A model generated the notes under the pieces. It ran no database searches and was not told where the DNA came from. It was given only the letters and a program-made list of their open reading frames with translations. From assembly GCF_040115645.1 (NCBI RefSeq), contig NC_089558.1, positions 310,001 through 374,000 on the forward strand: 64,000 bases of DNA, in the 5' to 3' direction. Position numbers and translations under genes: made by a program. Each line of letters opens with the position of its first letter. The first letter of the stretch is position 1. This document shows positions 34,672 through 45,600 of the stretch, in pieces. Source of the stretch: Euwallacea fornicatus. Taxonomy: Eukaryota > Arthropoda > Insecta > Coleoptera > Curculionidae.

Positions 34672-36169
34672 CTATTCATTATTCATTTGTAGCCAAGCAT
34701 CTAACTTATCTCTCAAATATTCCACTGAAGACTGTAATTTGCTGCAGTATCTTTCAAATTCCGCGTCTATGGCCTCTTTCACTGAACTATCAGCCTTCAT
34801 CACCAGTGAAGCAATATTGCAAAATCGTTTCCCTGGTCGTGATTCACGCTAAAAAAAAAAACTTCTATTAATAACAAAAAATCTCATCACCGCTTCCCTT
34901 ACTTCATTATTTTCACTAATCCTATTTTTTATGTTTTCCAAGAATTTCTTATGATGCACCTGCCCCTTCTGAGATGCATAATACAGGCCTAATATGTCGT
35001 ACACTCTCTGCATTTGTCTTTTGCCAATCTTATTTTTTTGTCCCAATTGGAAAATTACTTTTGGGCTGGTAATGAAGTAATTTATATTATCTTTCAACAA
35101 TGCTTTGTGTATTACTCCACAATCTTCAAGATCACGAATTTTTTGGAAATCTGAAGTTGGTTCCTCAACTGCTATATCAACAACCTCCTCATCAACTCTT
35201 AATCTTTTGGATATTGTTGCATATAAGTTAGTACCAATGCCTTGTCTTTGATGTGATGGCAGCACAAAAATTTGACTGATTCTTGGTCTGATTTTGTTGG
35301 GATAAGCATAGAACTTATATATAGTGCAGAATGCCACTGGAGTGCGATAAAATATGTCCTTGACTGGATGTTTTTTTTCTTCATAGACATAATAGATTAG
35401 CCACCTCTCATCATCTAAATCAATGTAATTGGCTGCATCTATGAACCATATGATGTAAGTCTCAAATCGAGAATGAAATTCTTTAAAATCATTATCGCTC
35501 ATATCATTTTCAGTTATTTTGTAAGTGGTGGTACCATTGGCTATTCCATTTGCTTTCCCTCTACATTTAAAACTGTTAATTACTTTTCCATACATTTGAT
35601 CGTGTTGCTCGTTTTTGATCCATTTCAGAAACTCATTATAATTCCTGGTGTAATCAGAGGGCAACCAGGAATCTAAAGACTTAACTATATCATCAGGTTT
35701 TATGCCTGTCTTATTGATTTTGCCAGCACTCTTTATATCTAAATAACAACGACATGAATTGTGAATTAAACTTATCATAATGGCAAGTTCTTTATAGCCA
35801 AAGATTGACTCACTATGGAAGAAAATTTGATAAGCAATCTAATATCTCTAAAAATGTTATTAACAAAAAACATACCTCTCACCAAATATTTGATGAGCCA
35901 TTTCAGGCTTAAAATTCACTGTTTTTTCAGATTTGAGATCTTGTTCTTCATATACTATAAACAATTAGATAAAACATTAATAGGTTTTTGAAATACTTTT
36001 TATAGTGGCGGTAACTAAATATTCTCATTGAATCTAAATGTGAATAACTTCTATACTTACTCATTTGGAAAGTGACCACTTTGCATGCCATCTTCTTGTA
36101 TATGGCCATGTCTTCTCCATCCTCAATTGGAGTGCTACTGGAGGCTCCCACAGTGCCTCCTTCAGACAT
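34672..36169 (-). CDS. Hat1: Histone acetyltransferase type B catalytic subunit, copy A
   Basis: Four minus-strand exons in phase, 36061-36169, 35876-35954, 34891-35812 and 34672-34848, encode 428 residues (human HAT1 419). HAT1 acetylates newly made histone H4 on Lys5 and Lys12 with RbAp46/48 before nuclear import and chromatin assembly. The N-terminal domain has NFKPEMAHQIFGE and IFGYKELAI. The GNAT core shows the acetyl-CoA loop SHQRQGIGTNLY. The segment AVEEPTSDFQKIRD contains the Glu of the human AEDPS active-site motif, and RRVYDILGLYY-like QRVYDILGLYY follows. The start MSEGGTVGASSS was chosen because it heads an open N-terminal exon; an in-frame ATG lies 8 codons upstream. Confidence 0.93.
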
Positions 36170-37060
36170 TTTAAAAACTGTGTTCAAATGCAATATTTGA
36201 ACTTATAACGTTAATTTCAAACCGTTCACTTTGCTACTGGGGCCCCGTACGACTCCGATACTAAGTTTGATCTTAAAGCAAAAGATAATTTAGTTTAGAA
36301 AATATGGGCTACTGCTTTTCAGATAATAAATGTTAGATGGTATCCAAATCAAGAACTGAGATCAAATCGTTGAACACAAGAGTCATTTGCCGTTTAATTT
36401 GAGTTAATTTTAAGGGTTGGAAGTAGTACATTAAGATATAAAAAATGGAATGACGATAAAAGTGGCGCGTAAAAGAAATGAAAACTTTGACATTGATTGA
36501 ATGAAAGGACTATTGCGGATATAAAAAAAGGTTTTGTTGAATACTAAAATTATATTTTTGGCTTTCATTCACCGTTTGGAACTATCAATGTATCCTCCTA
36601 GAGGTATTAGCCTTTCAATTAGTTATTTCTAATTTGTTTAATTCGACTTCTGTGTAACTAGTTATAACGTATTGATAATATATATTTAACTCATTCCACT
36701 TCTTGCACCCAACGCGCGGTTGCCAATTCGAAAATCACTGCCTTTTACAATGTTGTTATTATACAAGAATTTTTACCTTTACAACGTTAACTGTTGACAT
36801 GTGTCAATTATTTCGGGCAAATTATTTGTAAACAAACTACATTTGTTAATAATAAAAATATTATCAAAACAGAAATAGCGTTTCGTTTCAAGAACGTTAT
36901 TGTTCATTGACTCATAAATTGTGAATCAACGACAGCATTCTGTTTCATTAATCTCATATCTGATAAAGGAATAACTCAAAATTCAGCTTTTATATGTTAT
37001 TAAGACAAGCGATTGACGATTGACTAACCTGAACTAACCTAAGGTTCCAAATTTAAACCA
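36170..37060. other. Shared promoter region of HAT1 copy A and the four-pass protein gene
   Basis: Head-to-head spacer of about 890 bp. The part next to HAT1 (to about 36530) is duplicated upstream of HAT1 copy B. Within it GGCGCGTAAAA (36464-36474), E2F-like on the minus strand (TTTTACGCGCC), is identical in both copies. The rest is AT-rich without visible signals. Confidence 0.5.
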
Positions 37061-37929
37061 ATGGACCAATTGGGCATTGAAAAGAGACTCACCCTCAGTT
37101 ACTTGCTATGTGTGACCATGGGTGCAACAGCCAGTATTACAACTGGCATAGCATGGGGCCATTGGTACCGCACTTTAGACCAGTGTGTTTTTAAAAATTG
37201 TAGCTGTATCATATATGGCAAAAACACACAGTCTCATTTTCTTGGTAAGTCTTGGTAGAATAATATCATTAGGTATTATGTTATTTGAAATGCACAGGAG
37301 GGGATCAGGCACCATGCATTTGGGTAACCTATGGCCCCTTGTTATATGTCTTCTTTGCAATATGCATGTCATGTTTTCATGGGTACAGAGTTTTGTTCGC
37401 GACGAAATCACCTAGAATGCAGACAACTCGCTCTGTAGTAGCTAAAATGCAGTAAGTGTTAATTAAACAAAAACTCATTTCTCTTATTCATTTCATGGAA
37501 TCTAGGCATGGTTCATCAGTACAAATAACAGCCATAACACAAGAGAACACAAGCCCCTTACCTAGAGCCTTTTGGATCACTCTCTCAGTATTCACATCAG
37601 TATTTTTTGCTTATGCATTAATCAATTTTTCTATATTTATTGATGGCTATTACACTACCTGCAATCAATACCGAAGTGTGTTGGAAAAAACACTGGGGGT
37701 GTTTGGAACAGCCTTGCCGGTAGTACACAGAAGACTGCATTGTCAGTCAATTTTTGATTTTATGGATTACATGCATTTGGATAGTGCAAACGCCTCTAGA
37801 AATGGTTTTATTAATACCGGATTATCTTTAATCATAGGATTAGTAGCTTCCTGTTCTGCTTGGGTGATATTGTTACTGGCCAGTATTTTAAATATCACAA
37901 TGGCTAATAGAAGGCAGGAGTATATTTGA
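37061..37929 (+). CDS. Four-pass membrane protein, possibly TMEM179-like
   Basis: Three exons in phase, 37061-37244, 37298-37451 and 37506-37929, encode 253 residues. Four hydrophobic segments are clear: near residues 12-35, 80-100, 135-160 and 220-248. Between the first two lies a Cys-containing loop (CVFKNCSC..APC), and between the last two a loop with CNQYRSV and RRLHCQ. Length, topology and the loop cysteines resemble TMEM179 proteins, but the residue-level match by eye is weak, so the name is tentative. The gene is head to head with HAT1 copy A and belongs to the duplicated unit. Its second copy is missing except for the 3' end. Confidence 0.75.
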
Positions 37930-39129
37930 AAGATAAGAGAAAGTTGCACAAAAACCTGAGCTTTTGTAACATGCAGTTGCTCTGTTCAAGTTAATTTGGA
38001 TTATATGGAGTCTTGCAAAATGTTAAGAGATTTATGTGGTAGATTCTACGTCCAAAAATATGATAAATTTTACTATAAACATAAGTGCAGGAACGATGTA
38101 TTAAAAAATTTTCCTTACTGTTGCTGACATTTTTAAGATATTTAGTTAAAATTGAGTATGAATATGTCACAAAGCAATTATCACTCTGTAAATTTTTAGT
38201 TTCACCTGAAATGTCATATCATGTATAATGGATGTAGAATCTGCCCTAGAAATTCTAAACGAAATTTTGCAACATTATTGTCTAATAATGTTAAAATCAA
38301 TAGGTTTCATTCATGATCAAAACAATTGCGATTTCGCTTAATGAAAAATGGAAATGCACTTAATAATACCCTTAATTTATTTTTTTATTGAAGCACAGTT
38401 GTATAGCGTTTCAACGGACTGTATAATCTATTATCTATATTCTCGTATTCCACATAGCGTTTACTATTTAATTTTTAATTTGATTAAGATTGTAGTTTTT
38501 CTATATAATCACCATGAACGAAACAAAAGTACAATTTTACGTCCGTATTTTTAATACGAAAGTTGCCTTATTATGTGTAATTGTTGATCTCCGTGTAGTT
38601 TAACGTTTTTGTAAAGATTTTTATACTACAATTAATAACAATATTTTCATAGTATTATACACTGTTTTAATTACAGATAGAAGAATCATATTATGTATTT
38701 TTGCTCAGTAATCGCTTTTGATAACGCCCCTTTACATTCTGAGGATGGAAATCTTGGTGCTTTTCTCTTATAGCACTTGCCACCATCAAATCTCAGATAT
38801 AAGTCAACAACATTAAATATTATATGTAGTGTGTTGTAAAACAACGTAATAAAAAGGTGCAATAAATCATTACACTTGTATTTTTAAGAATAATGCTGAA
38901 TGCAGCAAAAAAATGCTACAAAAGAGCGTTTTAAAACTCCTGTCCTAGGTCTTTTTTTTCTTATTTAATGTAAACTTATTTTCGTTGTAGAGCACGTTAC
39001 TCAAATACGGGTGTTACCAAACAATGAGTTCAGACAAATTTATATAATTTCAAAAACTCTAAATACAAAATTATTAAATTTCAATAAAAACTAATAGTTG
39101 TAAAAATACCTTTCAGACGATGTAAAATA
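37930..39129. other. 3' UTR and duplication junction
   Basis: This holds the long AT-rich 3' region of the four-pass gene, with CAATAAAT at about 38870 as its likely polyadenylation signal. The start of duplication unit 2 lies near 39012. The segment 38783-38917 recurs at 41318-41450. No other gene is seen. Confidence 0.55.
38783..38917 (+). repeat. Direct repeat A, paired with 41318-41450
   Basis: Shared blocks include CAGATATAAGTCAACAA, AATAAAAAGGTGCAATAAAT and TTAAGAATAATG, in the same order and orientation. It contains the AATAAA likely used by the four-pass gene, so it is the 3' end of duplication unit 1. Confidence 0.8.
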
Positions 39130-40564
39130 CTATTCACTATTTTTTTGCAGCCAGTCATCCATCTTAACTTTCAAATACTCCAGTGAAGGTGCTAATCCGC
39201 TGTAATATCGCTCAAATTCTACGTCTACGACTTCTCTTAACATAACATCTGGGTGTGCTTTCGACGGACCAATTTTACAAAATCGCTTTCCTGGTTGACA
39301 TTCGCGCTAAAAAAAACTTTGCCTATTGTTAACAAAAAAACAATCATCACCTCTTCCCTCACGTCACTGTGATCCTTCGTCCTAGTTTTTATGTTTGCCA
39401 CAATTCTCTTATGGTGCGCATAACCCTTCTGAGAGGCGTAATAGAGGCCTAATATGTCGTACACTCTCTGCATTTGCTTTTTGCCGATCTTATTTTTATG
39501 CCCCAGTTGGAAAATTTTTTTCGAGCTGGTAGTGAAGTAGTTTATATTTTGTTTCAACAAAGTTTTGTGCATTACTCCACAGTCTTCAAGATCGCGAATT
39601 TTTTGGAAATCTGATGTCGGCTCTTCAACTGCTATGTCAACGACTTCCTCATCAAGTCTAAACTTTTTTGATATAGTCGCATATAAATTAGTGCCAATGC
39701 CTTGTCTTTGGTGTGATGGTAGCACAAAAATTTGACTAATTCTGGGCCTGTATTTGTTGGGATAAGCATAGAATTTATATACAGTGCAAAATGCCACTGG
39801 GGTGCGACAAGAAATATTTTTTATTTGATGTTTTCCTTCCTCATAGACATAAAAGATGACCCACTTTGGATCGCCCATGTCAATGTAATTGGCTGCATCT
39901 ATGAACCATATGATGTAAGTCTCAAATCGAGCGTGAAAATCTTTAAAATCATCATTATGCATATCATTCTCAGTTATCTTGTAAGTGATGGTACTATTGC
40001 TCGTTTCACTTGTATTTACTTTACATTTAAAGCTGCCAATGACATCTCCGTACATTTGATCATGTTGTTCATTTTTTATCCATTCCACAAATTCATCACA
40101 GCTCCTGGTAGTATCAGAGGGCAGCCAGGCATCTAACGTTGCAACTATATCATCAGGTTTCATGCCTGCCTTATTGATTTTGCCTCCACTTTTTAGGTCT
40201 AAATAGCAAAGACATGAATTGTGAAGCATATTTATTGTTATGGCAAGTTGCTTGTAGCCAAAGATTGACTCGCTGTGGAAGGACGTTGAGTTATATCTTA
40301 ATAAGAATGTTAAAAAACATACCTGTCACCAAATATTTGATGAGACATTTCAGGCTTAAAAGACACCGCATTTTCAGATTCAAGATCATGCTCTTCATAT
40401 ACTGTAAACATTTAGGTAAAACATAAATAGGCGCCCGAAACCCTTATCGTGAAGGTAAATTCCATATTCACATTGAATTGTAAGAAGAAAATCATAAGAC
40501 AATGTCTATACTTACTTATTTTGAAAGTAACCACTTTGCAGACGCTTTTCTTGTAAGTAGCCAT
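39130..40564 (-). CDS. Hat1: Histone acetyltransferase type B catalytic subunit, copy B
   Basis: Four minus-strand exons, 40516-40564, 40323-40401, 39351-40272 and 39130-39306, encode at least 408 residues. The intron positions and the lengths of exons 2-4 (79, 922, 177) equal those of copy A. All frames are open. The acetyl-CoA loop SHQRQGIGTNLY and AVEEPTSDFQKIRD are unchanged, which argues for a working enzyme. The codon matching copy A's start is ATT, so translation probably starts 22 codons later at MATYKK. An upstream non-AUG or spliced start is possible. The C-terminal exon is the most diverged from copy A. Both copies lie on the same strand, about 4.4 kb apart. Confidence 0.88.
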
Positions 40565-42668
40565 GTATCCACGGTTCTTAACTTGAGTGTTTCCGGAGGC
40601 TCCCGCAGTGCCACCTTCAGAAATTTTAAAAACTACGTTAAAAAGACTGTTAAAACTTACAATATAAATTTAAACCGTTTATTTTGGCTCTTGAGGGCCT
40701 ATAAAACCGCGAAACCAAGATTAGTCTGGGAGTAAAGATAATTTGGCCTAAAAAATACAGTTGACTGCTCCTCAGACAAACATGGTATAGTTGCTAAACG
40801 ACATGCGAGCAAAATGCTAAGATCAAATCGTTAAATTCAAAAGCCCTTTGCCTTTCAGTTCGAATTCTTTTTTTTGCCGTTCAAAATTGGTACAAAAAAG
40901 AAAATGGAGTAACAAGAAAAATGGCGCGTAAAATAAATGGCAGCTTTGACATTGACTTAAGGAAAAGAGTATCAGGAGCTAATCAAATATGTCACGTGAG
41001 TATCTTTTGTACCTGTGAGGCGCATCGTTAATTCCTTTTTTGATACTTTGGGAATATTGCCAATTTTTCATTTCAATCAAACAGATTTCAGACGCTGCTA
41101 TGCCCAAAATACGCACACCATGCTGGTGTTTAGGCAATCATATCACATGGCGGCATTCTTTCGCGGGGATCTAGCAGAAGCGCTCTCCATACATGTATTT
41201 GTGGCGTATAAGCGGACACTGAAACTTTACCATAGAGCTCCATGCAGATCCCACTTTAAAGCTAAGAAACGTTACTGTGCCACCCTTGATACTTCCTGCC
41301 TCTCTAGGAATCACCCCCGCAATCAAATCCCAGATATAAGTCAACAAAATAATATATTATATATAATACGTTGTAAAACTACATAATAAAAAGGTGCAAT
41401 AAATTATTATACTTGTATTCTTAAGAATAATGTGGAATGCAACAGAAAAGTGTCTTAAATATTATATAAAAATTCTTAAAAATAAATAATAATGGTTTAT
41501 TATACTGCATTTCAATTCTCCTTCTACCTAATAATAAAGCAAGGAACATAGCATGCATGCATATTCGAATCGAGGCTGCCAATTTCTGGCTCTACACACT
41601 ATTAAACTTTGGTTTTTGATTTATTTAGACTTAGTATGTTTAGATTTCTTGTAAAGGCACTATAGAGAATGGTACGCAATGCTATAGACAGATAAAAATC
41701 GTCATCTGGAGATTATTCGAGGTTCTGGATTGCATTTGAATAATACTGAACTAATAACGTTACGTCTCTAGAATTACACGGTTTTATTTATTGTCGCTAA
41801 GGCTCAATCTGATAATCAATAACTAAATGACTTTCCCCCTGATTGCGGACGAAAAAAAATTAATTGGAAATTATTAGAATTGTATATATCATTTTCTTAG
41901 AGTATTCGATAATGAATTTTTTTAATGGAAATTAAACGTAATAATACGAGGAAAATACCTATCTACATGACTATACTAGAATAATAATTGGGTTACAGCC
42001 GCGTTTTACTTTAATCCCTAAGGTATCTCACTCGTTTTGGCGAGCTGCTGATTCCTAGTTATCGAATGACTATAAATCTCCGTAATAGATTAATGAATAC
42101 ATGAAACAATTAAAAAAATAGTAAGGCTCTTAAAATGACAAATAAAACAAAAAAAAACTTAAAAACCAACAAAACAATACTTTTAGGATGATTTAAGGCC
42201 GGACTAAATGTGTCTTTTTCAATTACATCTTTCGGACGATTTGGAAAACAAATATATAAATACATATATTTAAATTTTTCAAATCATCCTTAGGCATGTG
42301 ACTCATCTCAAGTGCCATTACCTACAATTTAAAAGAAATCACAAAAAAATGTATTAATAAGATAATTTGTTACCGCTCAGACCAGTTGATTATAGAACGA
42401 AACCGATTTCATCATCTCGGGCAAATGTGAATTTTCCCGAGCAACCTTTCAATTAGGTGGGTACATCAGTAAACTCGTCTAACCTAATAATACTGGGGGG
42501 GGGATTATACCGAAAATTCAAATGAACATTCATAAAATTTAAAGGTTTTCAGGTTTTGACAAAAACCGAGTATATATCATTGTAGGTGTTAGCATATTAA
42601 AAGGGCACCTTGCTGCATTGAAGCCATACTTACACATTTTCGTATAACAGCGACTTCCTTCTGAACCC
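40565..42668. other. Spacer: HAT1 copy B promoter, duplication end, NAK 3' UTR
   Basis: It starts with the HAT1-B promoter, including the conserved GGCGCGTAAAA (40923-40933). A GTCACGTGAG E-box lies at 40991-41000. Next come the decayed 3' end of the second four-pass gene copy and AT-rich DNA that should include the NAK 3' UTR. An open frame 41015-41386 (+) has no recognised domain. Confidence 0.5.
41318..41450 (+). repeat. Direct repeat B, paired with 38783-38917
   Basis: The diverged second copy of the four-pass gene's 3' end. It keeps AATAAAAAGGTGCAATAAAT but lies downstream of no coding exon. Confidence 0.8.
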
Positions 42669-45600
42669 TCAGGAAAATGGATTTACTGTCTTTTTAGACC
42701 CGGCCCTCCGGTGTTCTTCACTAGGGCTCCGCAGTACTTCAAAGGGCAACTCAGAGTTCATCACAACCTCCTCTTCACCTGAAGGGAAGTCCTCAAAACT
42801 CATATTGCTGAAACCTTCCTCTAGTGACACTTTCACCGAACTTTTCTTGTTTTTGCCCGTTTTCTTCCCTGTATTGCCATATTTCACATTTTTCTGTTGG
42901 GTCTTTGCTCTGCTTCCAGGACTCTCGTCCGAAACACTATTATCGCTGAAAAGCTGGTATTTTGACTTCATCACATCCTTCTTTTTTTCCTTTTTCTGCT
43001 TAGGTTTTGGTGAAATGGACTTCGCTTCCGGCTTTGGATTATCAGAGCTCTTGCTAGATAAATCGATCAAGAGCCCGGTTGCTTGATTATTCACCGGTGA
43101 GTTACTAGTTTTTATAGGACTTATTTCAAAGTTATAGTCGAAGGAAACAGTTTCTTGTGTGAAATTCAGGGGTTCGAACAAAACATCGTCGGCTAAAAAG
43201 GGGTTTAAAGATCGCGGAGCTTCAGAAGAAGCTCGCATTTCGGGTTTGTTGGGATTAACTGAGCTATGAAAAGCTAGTGAGGGGTCTAGGCTTGTTTTGC
43301 GCATTCTGGACTTTCCGAAAGGTGCCAGACTAAAAACATCAGGGGCATCTTCAAAACTGCTTGAGGGCGGGATCCACAAGTCTTCTTTCTTTGTAAGATT
43401 TTTGTCGGGGTTCCATTTTGATGAGTTTTCTGGTACTTCACAATCCGAATCTAACTCGTCGTCTGCGAGAAGAGGTCTTTCCCCGTATTGATGACCTAAA
43501 AAAAACACATCTTTCCACCCAAAGTTTCTTTTTGTAGAAGAACATAATTTACCAATAAAAATTAAATCTTCACTCTGACCTTGGTGTTCACTAGCTTTGG
43601 CCTCTTCTTTCCGCCTCACCCTAACTATTCTGCTGGTATAGTCCTCTTCATGTGTAGCCATACTCTCGCATTCTGCATGATAAGCCGAGGACCCACAAGT
43701 CTGAATATCTTCACTTTTCAAATCTTCTCTGGCCTCCTCGCCAATTTCCACCTGGTCCTCTTCTGCCTTCAAATCACTGGCAGATCCGATTGAATCGTCC
43801 GAGTCAACCTCCATTTCCTGTTGACTTTTCTTCATCTTCGACTTTTTCCCTTGTTTCTCCTCGGAGCGAAAACCCTTTATTGGCAATTCCACACTCTTAT
43901 AAACGTGGTGCAACATCTTTTTCTTCTTCTTAATAACTTGCTTAATTTTGTCCTCTCTATCGCTGCTGTCCGAACTGACATCGATACCTTGCACTAGTTT
44001 CTCGTATTTATGCCGATCTTCTAAGGGCAGCTCTAAAGGCAGCTGAACTTTCTTAACGGGCAAGGACGTTTCTTTGTCGCTCTCTGTTTCGGTGGTACCC
44101 ATTAAAAGGTCGTCCCCCTCAGAGTAGATATGCGGTATTGAGGGGGTTTCCGAGCTAGAATCATAGAGTTTTTCTTCGGGTACTACTTCTGGAATGGTCG
44201 ATCTGCAGGCTGATAAAACTGCAAAGAAGTTTTACTTGTTTAAAGAACGTTATTTGGTGTAACAACCTATAAGTTCAATGTATACTCACCTATATGGTTT
44301 TAGTTGTTTCAGGTTAAAATTTTCTAATTCTACACCCTAGGATTAGTTATATAATACACAGATTTGAGCGAGGAAAACCCGGAAATAGGCTGTTTCATAA
44401 TAAGAAAGACAGTGGGGTTAGGAATTAGTAAGGCAAATGAGCGCATATAGAAAACTAAAAACTGAATCATTACACAACCCACCACCTTTAGCATTCTGGA
44501 ACAGCCATTTTTAGAGATAAGGGCTAAATAAAATACTCGTGTAATGCCAAGCAATTTTATTGCCGCATATACATAGTATAGTACTAGCTGTACTTACACT
44601 CAACGACGTGATGATCACAATAGGAATTGTTGCTATATAAACATTAAATCAAATTTCAATAAAATACTATCGTATGTATGTACATTAAACAAGCTATTAT
44701 TGTAATAAGTTATGTGTATCACTTATCAAATGATTTATTTGGAACTTAATAACAATCATTGGGTACGACTATAATAATAAGGTATTTTGTATATTTCTAA
44801 AAATGCTGTTCCAAAAATTAAGCCTCAATGTATTCGAACTACCATTGTGTTCGGGATACACTGAGAGCGCCTCTATAAGGAAAGCTTCAAACTACTTAAT
44901 TTGATATGTCTAACTTAAGATGCAGTTTAATAAAGCTAATGAAACTATGCGCTTAAATTAAACACATTTTGAGCGTCAATTCTTGTTGCCTGGTTATGGC
45001 AGAAAAATTATCGTCAATATTAAATTTCAAGATAAGCCATAACAAAATTCTAACATCTTTTCAAGGCTGGATTTATAAATTTGAGAGGTGATCTGTGGAA
45101 ATATAAATACCATTATTTTAAATAAAGTTCAATTTGATACTTGAAAAATTGATGCTGGTCGAAGACTATAAATAAATAAAATACTATTGGCGCTACGAAA
45201 AAAGCAAATAGGTATCGACAAGCACGGATTGTAATTTTTCCGTGTAATGAATAAAAAAAAACAGTTATTACCTATTTCATGTCCTTAATCCTGCTAATGG
45301 GCCTCGTTTCGAACTTTTTTTTTCCTGGTTGTTACATAACTACATGGCACAACTTCAAAACACGCTAATAATCCATTGTATATTTGAATTCTCTCGTTAT
45401 CCATCGCTACTCTCAAGGTTCAACCACGGAACATGGACAGAAGAAAACGAGTATCCAAAAAACATGTTAGATTGGGTATCCGGTGCGAATTTATAAATGC
45501 GCGCCTTTACGGAGCGTTGCAGCCAGCGCTAACCTTAAACTTATAAATCCACCTTAATCTATCCATCTGAGAAGCATTACGGATAACGTCATTATACCTC

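Larger units (their letters stand above)
34518..38930. repeat. Tandem segmental duplication, unit 1 (complete)
   Basis: This unit holds HAT1 copy A, its promoter, the four-pass membrane protein gene and that gene's probable 3' end. It matches unit 2 (39012-41460) at the HAT1 3' flank, at every HAT1 exon and its introns, in the HAT1 promoter up to about 36530, and at the 3' end (about 38780-38920). The middle of the unit, about 36.5-38.75 kb, has no counterpart in unit 2. Confidence 0.8.
39012..41460. repeat. Tandem segmental duplication, unit 2 (internally deleted)
   Basis: It carries HAT1 copy B with promoter (to about 40980) and, after only about 300 bp, the 3' end of the lost four-pass gene copy (41318-41450). 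About 2 kb present in unit 1 is absent, including all coding exons of the membrane protein. It begins within about 100 bp of the end of unit 1, so the arrangement is tandem. Confidence 0.78.

Noticed and set aside
39130..40564. HAT1 copy B as a pseudogene
   Set aside because: All four exons are open, splice sites are intact and catalytic motifs are unchanged. Only the ancestral ATG is lost, and a later Met is available.
40991..41000. GTCACGTGAG as a lysosomal CLEAR element
   Set aside because: The only gene it could serve is HAT1 copy B, about 430 bp away, which is not lysosomal. A single E-box is expected by chance.
41015..41386. 123-codon plus-strand gene
   Set aside because: It has no domain and no splice context, and it overlaps the decayed end of the duplication unit.
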